Assembly: GCA_963717085.1 (NCBI GenBank)
Contig: CAVQVM010000021.1
Coordinates: forward strand, 124,001 to 188,000
Source: DASQUK01 sp963717085
GTDB lineage: Bacteria > Actinomycetota > Acidimicrobiia > Acidimicrobiales > VFJN01
Direction: 5' to 3'
DNA length: 64,000 nt
The notes below the pieces were generated by a model that saw only the letters and a list, made by a program, of their open reading frames with translations, was not told the origin of the DNA and searched no databases. Position 1 is the stretch's first letter. Each line of letters starts with the position of its first letter. A program made the translations under genes and the position numbers. Positions 60,223 through 64,000 of the stretch are shown one piece after another.

Positions 60223-61263
60223 CTACCCCTGCGCCGCCGTCACCTCCACGGGCATGGCCGTCGCCTGCTCGCCCACCAACGGGAAGTGGCAGGCGACGAA
60301 CTGGCCCGCGGCCACCTCGCGGGTCTGCGGCTCCTCCGCCGCGCACAGCTCCTGCGCCCGTGGACAGCGCGTACGGAACCGGCAGCCGCTGGGCGGCGCC
60401 AGCGGCGAGGGCAGGTCGCCGGCCGTGAGGCCGCCCGACTCTGCGGGGGTCTCGGGGTCGGGCACCGGGATCGACGACAGCAGCGCCGCGGTGTACGGGT
60501 GTGCGGGACTGGCGTAGAGCTGGTCGGGGGCCGCCACCTCGCAGATCTTGCCGAGGTACATGACCGCCACGCGGTCGCTGACGTTCTTCACGACCGCGAG
60601 GTCGTGGGTGATGAAGATCAGCGTCAGCCCGTAGCGCTCCTTGAGGTCCTCGAGCAGGTTGAGGATCTGCGCCTGCACCGATACGTCCAGGGCCGACACC
60701 GGTTCGTCGCAGATCACCAGCTCGGGCTCGAGGACCAGGGCGCGGGCGATGCAGATGCGCTGGCACTGCCCGCCGGAGAACTCGTGGGGCCGCTTGTCGC
60801 GCGCCACGTCGGGGTCGAGCCCGACCGCCTCGAGCACCTCGTCGACGCGTGCCCTGCGCTCGTCCTCGCTGCCCCGGTTCCAGATCTTGAGCGGCGCCCC
60901 GACGATGTCACCGACCCGGCGTCGGGGGTTGAGCGACGAGATCGGGTCCTGGAACACGATCTGCATCTGCGGGCGCAGAACCCGCAGCCGCTCTCCGTCC
61001 AGCGCCGTGAGCTCGTGGTCGGCGAACGTCACCTTGCCGCTGGTCGGCTTGGGCAATTGGATGACGGCCCGGGCAGTGGTGGACTTGCCGCAGCCGGACT
61101 CGCCGACCAGGCCCAGCGTCTCACGCTGGGCGACGTCGAAGCTCACGTTCGCCACGGCCGAGACGTGGCGCCCGGGCCCGGCGGGGAAGTCCACGACCAG
61201 GTTCTCGACCCGGAGCAGCATCTCGCCGTCCGGGCGCAGGTGGGCGGTCCCGCTGCCGGCCAT
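60223..61263 (-). CDS. Peptide ABC transporter ATPase (DppF/OppF-like)
   Basis: 346 aa. Walker A GESGCGKST, signature FSGGQCQRICIARAL, Walker B LVICDEPVSALD, and the C-terminal oligo_HPY extension with the Cys cluster CRFRTRCPRAQELC. It works with the second ATPase (61263) and two permeases upstream. ATP hydrolysis drives uptake of di- or oligopeptides or related solutes. The start overlaps the previous stop by 1 bp. Confidence 0.92.
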   Translation of the reverse strand: MAGSGTAHLRPDGEMLLRVENLVVDFPAGPGRHVSAVANVSFDVAQRETLGLVGESGCGKSTTARAVIQLPKPTSGKVTFADHELTALDGERLRVLRPQMQIVFQDPISSLNPRRRVGDIVGAPLKIWNRGSEDERRARVDEVLEAVGLDPDVARDKRPHEFSGGQCQRICIARALVLEPELVICDEPVSALDVSVQAQILNLLEDLKERYGLTLIFITHDLAVVKNVSDRVAVMYLGKICEVAAPDQLYASPAHPYTAALLSSIPVPDPETPAESGGLTAGDLPSPLAPPSGCRFRTRCPRAQELCAAEEPQTREVAAGQFVACHFPLVGEQATAMPVEVTAAQG

Positions 61264-62417
61264 CAGGCCTCGACCTCCGCGACCTTGGTCAGGTCGCCGG
61301 TGACGGCCAGCTCGGCCTGGGGGACGTGGGCGGCCAGGTTGCGCTCCAGCGCCTCACGTCCCGCGTCGGTGCCAACCGGGTACCAGCAACGGTAGACATG
61401 GCCGGGCTCGTCCGCCTCGATGAGCGGCGGCTGCTCCTCGCGGCACCGCTCCTGCGCGTACGGGCAGCGTGCTGCGAACCGGCAGCCCGTGGGCGGGTCG
61501 ATGAGGTCGGGGGGCCGGCCGGCGATGACGCTGAGTCGGGTATGGCTCGGGTTCTCGACCCGCGGGATCGACTCCAGCAGCGCGGCGGTATAGGGCATCC
61601 GCATCTTGGCGAACAGGGTCTTGGTCGGCGCCTGCTCCACGATCTGGCCGGCGTACATCACCGCGATCTCGTCGGTGTAGCCGGCCACGACCCCGAGGTC
61701 GTGGGACACGAGCACCATTGCCATCTCACGGTCGCGCTGCTGCTGGCGCAGCAATTCCAGGATCTGCGCCTGCACTGTCACGTCGAGCGCGGTAGTGGGC
61801 TCGTCCGCAAACAGGAGCTTGGGGCCACACGCCAGCGCCACCGCGATCACCACCCGCTGGCGCATACCGCCGGACAGCTCGTGCGGGTACTGCCGCAGTC
61901 GCCGCGCCGGCTCCGGGATGTTGACCGACCGGAGCAGCGCCAACGCGGTCTCCCGCGCCTCGTTGCGATCCATGTCGAAGTGGAATTCCAGCGACTCGGT
62001 GATCTGCTTGCCGATGCGCATGACGGGATTGAGCGACGTCATCGGGTCCTGGAACACCATGGCGAGCTGCGTGCCCCAGAACGAGCGCATCTGGGACTGT
62101 CCCATCTGGTCGAGCCGGTGGCCGTCGAAGTTGATGACTCCACTCCGGGTCACGTTGCGGGTCGGCAGCAGCCCCATGACCGAGCGGGACAGCACCGATT
62201 TGCCGCAGCCCGACTCGCCCACCAGCCCGAGCGTCCGCCCCCGGTCAAGGGTGAACGACACCCCGTCGACGGCCTTGACAGTGCCCCTCGGCGTGGTGAA
62301 GTGCGTGGCGAGGTTGTCGACGTCGAGCAGCGTTCGCCCGACCGCCGGAGCCCGGACGGCCCCTCCGTCGGCTTCGGTCCCCACCACGTGCTTGCGCCCG
62401 TTGCGGAACAGCCTCAC
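61263..62417 (-). CDS. Peptide ABC transporter ATPase (DppD/OppD-like)
   Basis: 384 aa. Walker A GESGCGKSV, signature LSGGMRQRVVIAVAL, Walker B LLFADEPTTALDV, H-loop LVSHDLGVVAGY and the C-terminal Cys cluster CRFAARCPYAQERC. A ~40-residue N-terminal lead precedes the ATPase core. Its start overlaps the permease stop by 4 bp. It forms a heterodimer with the DppF-like ATPase. Confidence 0.92.
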   Translation of the reverse strand: MRLFRNGRKHVVGTEADGGAVRAPAVGRTLLDVDNLATHFTTPRGTVKAVDGVSFTLDRGRTLGLVGESGCGKSVLSRSVMGLLPTRNVTRSGVINFDGHRLDQMGQSQMRSFWGTQLAMVFQDPMTSLNPVMRIGKQITESLEFHFDMDRNEARETALALLRSVNIPEPARRLRQYPHELSGGMRQRVVIAVALACGPKLLFADEPTTALDVTVQAQILELLRQQQRDREMAMVLVSHDLGVVAGYTDEIAVMYAGQIVEQAPTKTLFAKMRMPYTAALLESIPRVENPSHTRLSVIAGRPPDLIDPPTGCRFAARCPYAQERCREEQPPLIEADEPGHVYRCWYPVGTDAGREALERNLAAHVPQAELAVTGDLTKVAEVEA

Positions 62418-63376
62418 AGCGCGCTCTCCCGTACGTCGAACCGCGCCCGGACCACGTCACCCAGGTAGTTCAGCGCGAGAACGGTGAGGAAGATCGCCAC
62501 CGCGGGCACCAGCACGATGTGCGGCGCGTCGCGCAGGTCGGCGCGGCCCTCGGCGATGATGTTGCCCCACGATGGAGTCGGTAGCTGCACGCCGACCCCG
62601 AGCACGCTGAGGGCGCCCTCGGCCACGATCACCACGGCGACGCCCAGCAACGCGATCGAGAACATGGCCGGTAGCACGTTCGGCAGCACCTCGCGGAACA
62701 TGATCGATCGGTTGCGCGCCCCCATTGCCCGGGCGGCCAGCACGAACTCGCGTTCCGACCACGCCAGCGTGTTGGCGCGCGTGATCCGGCCGAGGACCGG
62801 GACGGACACGACGCCCAGCGCGAGGATGAGCACGATCATCCGCCGCGTGCTGCTGATCCCCTCGCCACTGGCGAACACCGTGACGAGGGTGAGAGCGAGG
62901 ATGAGCTGCGGGTACGACAGCAGGACGTCGAACAGGAGGGTGAACACCGACTCCGTGCGCCCACGCCGGTAGCCCGCCATCAGGCCGAGCAGGCCACCGG
63001 CGACCAGTCCCACCACGATCGCGCCGACGCCGAGCACGAGCGAGGCGCGTGACCCCCACACGACCCGGCTCAGCATGTCGCGCCCGAGGCCGTCTCCGCC
63101 GAGGATGTGCCCGGCGGTCCCCGGTCCCTGGCCGGCGATCTCGGCGAAGTTCTCGTTGGGGTCGTCGAGTGGGAGCACGGGAGCCAGCACTGCGACCGCC
63201 ACGACGAGCACCAGCCACCCGATGGCGAGCTTCCCCCCGAGCCCCAGCCGGCGCGCGTGCTCCTCCATCTCCGGGGTCGGCGCGACCGCGGACTCGAGAT
63301 CGACGGGCTCGAGGGTCTGTGTCTGGATCAGCTCCGGGGCCCGCATTGCCGTGGCCGATCGCTCACGTGCGGGCAT
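62414..63376 (-). CDS. Peptide ABC transporter permease (DppC/OppC-like)
   Basis: 320 aa. The N-terminal soluble lead contains EMEEHARRLG. Six membrane helices follow, with the EAA loop AARAMGARNRSIMFREVLPN that contacts the ATPases. HILGGDGLGRDMLSRVVWG is a standard OppC segment. The ATG at 63376 overlaps the DppB stop by 14 bp; an ATG at 63346 (MRAPELIQ) would remove the overlap. Confidence 0.9.
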   Translation of the reverse strand: MPARERSATAMRAPELIQTQTLEPVDLESAVAPTPEMEEHARRLGLGGKLAIGWLVLVVAVAVLAPVLPLDDPNENFAEIAGQGPGTAGHILGGDGLGRDMLSRVVWGSRASLVLGVGAIVVGLVAGGLLGLMAGYRRGRTESVFTLLFDVLLSYPQLILALTLVTVFASGEGISSTRRMIVLILALGVVSVPVLGRITRANTLAWSEREFVLAARAMGARNRSIMFREVLPNVLPAMFSIALLGVAVVIVAEGALSVLGVGVQLPTPSWGNIIAEGRADLRDAPHIVLVPAVAIFLTVLALNYLGDVVRARFDVRESAL

Positions 63377-64000
63377 TGCGGATCCTCGGGTCGAGCACGG
63401 AGTACAGGAGGTCGACCAGGAAGTTGACGAGCACGAAGCCCACGGCGATGATCGCGATCAGGCTCTGCAGCGCGATGTACTGGCGCGCGAAGACGGCCTC
63501 AGCGAGCAGGGTGCCCATGCCGGGCAACGAGAAAATGACCTCTATCACGATGGCGCCGCTGATGAGGGTGCCGATGTTGAGTCCGGCCACGGTCAGCACG
63601 GTCAGGCTCGATGGCCGCAGAGCGTGTCGCCACAACACTCGGGACGGCGAGATGCCCTTGGACTTCGCCATCGTGATGAAGTCCTCCTGCAGCGTGGCGA
63701 TCATGTCGCTGCGCAGTAGGCGCATGTATGCCGCGATCTGGCCGGCCGCCAGGGCGATGACCGGCAGCGCCATACGCCGAAGGTGTTCGAGCAGATCCTC
63801 ACTCGGCGCCACGTAACCGCTCACTGGCAGCCACCCGAGTTGCACGCCGACGTAGTACGCCAGAACCAACGCCAACGCGAAGTTGGGGAAGGCGAGCAGC
63901 CCGAAGGCGGTGGCATTGGTCGCCCGGTCGAAGCGTGACGTGGCGCGGTAGGCGGTGATGACGCCGAGCGGCACGGCGATGAGCAAGGTGAGGATCTGCG
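63363..64000 (-). CDS. Peptide ABC transporter permease (DppB/OppB-like), 5' partial
   Basis: The C-terminal ~212 residues of a DppB-type permease: LIAVPLGVITAYRATSRFDR, FPNFALALVLAYYVGVQLGW, the EAA-type loop TMAKSKGISPSRVLWRHALR and VEVIFSLPGMGTLLAEAVF. The frame stays open to the window edge, so the start lies beyond. It is upstream of DppC, completing the permease pair. The solute-binding protein gene is probably further to the right. Confidence 0.9.
   Translation of the reverse strand, partial: QILTLLIAVPLGVITAYRATSRFDRATNATAFGLLAFPNFALALVLAYYVGVQLGWLPVSGYVAPSEDLLEHLRRMALPVIALAAGQIAAYMRLLRSDMIATLQEDFITMAKSKGISPSRVLWRHALRPSSLTVLTVAGLNIGTLISGAIVIEVIFSLPGMGTLLAEAVFARQYIALQSLIAIIAVGFVLVNFLVDLLYSVLDPRIRNART

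Noticed and set aside
1..64000. CRISPR array, tRNA, rRNA or transposase genes
   Set aside because: No regularly spaced repeats, tRNA cloverleaf cores or transposase motifs were seen by eye. A dedicated scan could still find a tRNA.

Overview
The window is high-GC DNA with actinobacterial traits: GTG starts, many 4-bp stop/start overlaps, a Ku/LigD-polymerase end-joining pair, a large MetH, a MeaB GTPase and a PduO-type adenosyltransferase. I infer a member of the Actinomycetota, probably the Acidimicrobiia or a relative. That assignment rests on gene content and composition only.

Region 1 (about 0.9-38.2 kb) is a surface-polysaccharide locus behind a 5'-truncated meaB. It encodes ten methyltransferase proteins or domains (902, 1854, 8073, 9090, 14072, 23332, 27095, 30473, 31999 and one inside 35110) and six glycosyltransferase-type proteins (9914, 11493, 12880, 15056, 26053 and the N-terminus of 35110). 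It also has two tandem LtaS-like membrane phosphotransferases, YfhO-like and DUF2142-like membrane proteins, and a Wzm/Wzt ABC exporter whose ATPase carries a C-terminal carbohydrate-binding domain. Further genes are an asparagine synthase, a DUF354 protein, an alpha,alpha-toroid protein, an LPG-synthase-TM-type membrane protein, a LbH acyltransferase and an ADH-Gfo/Idh/MocA fusion. The most unusual gene (35110-37914) fuses a glycosyltransferase, a methyltransferase, a kinase-like domain and a coiled coil. This resembles the chain terminator WbdD, and together with the Wzt C-terminal domain it suggests an ABC-dependent glycan whose length is set by a terminal modification. The locus ends in a scar of truncated gene pieces (37908-38206), one of them a 104-bp near-identical copy of part of the ADH fusion.

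Region 2 (38.2-52.5 kb) holds mostly housekeeping and accessory genes: a rhodanese-MoeB/ThiF fusion, a flippase-like MATE/MVF protein, a sirtuin, an unknown protein, a GH84 lipoprotein, a GbsR/MarR regulator divergent from an ABC exporter with a clear palindromic operator, PepA, PduO-type adenosyltransferase, a 2-hydroxyacid dehydrogenase, a DUF72 protein and a Dabb protein. Two related ~145-bp non-coding elements with 23-bp inverted ends lie at 47920-48065 and 51222-51365. A cluster of 15-bp palindromic repeats lies at 42434-42577.

Region 3 (52.6-64 kb) has metH, a membrane protein of unknown function, a YjbQ-family protein, a LigD-type polymerase and Ku (non-homologous end joining), a TetR regulator and a Dpp/Opp peptide ABC operon that runs off the right edge.

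No tRNA, rRNA, CRISPR array, transposase or phage gene was recognised. Long antisense reading frames over metH and the sulfatase-like genes are treated as high-GC artefacts.
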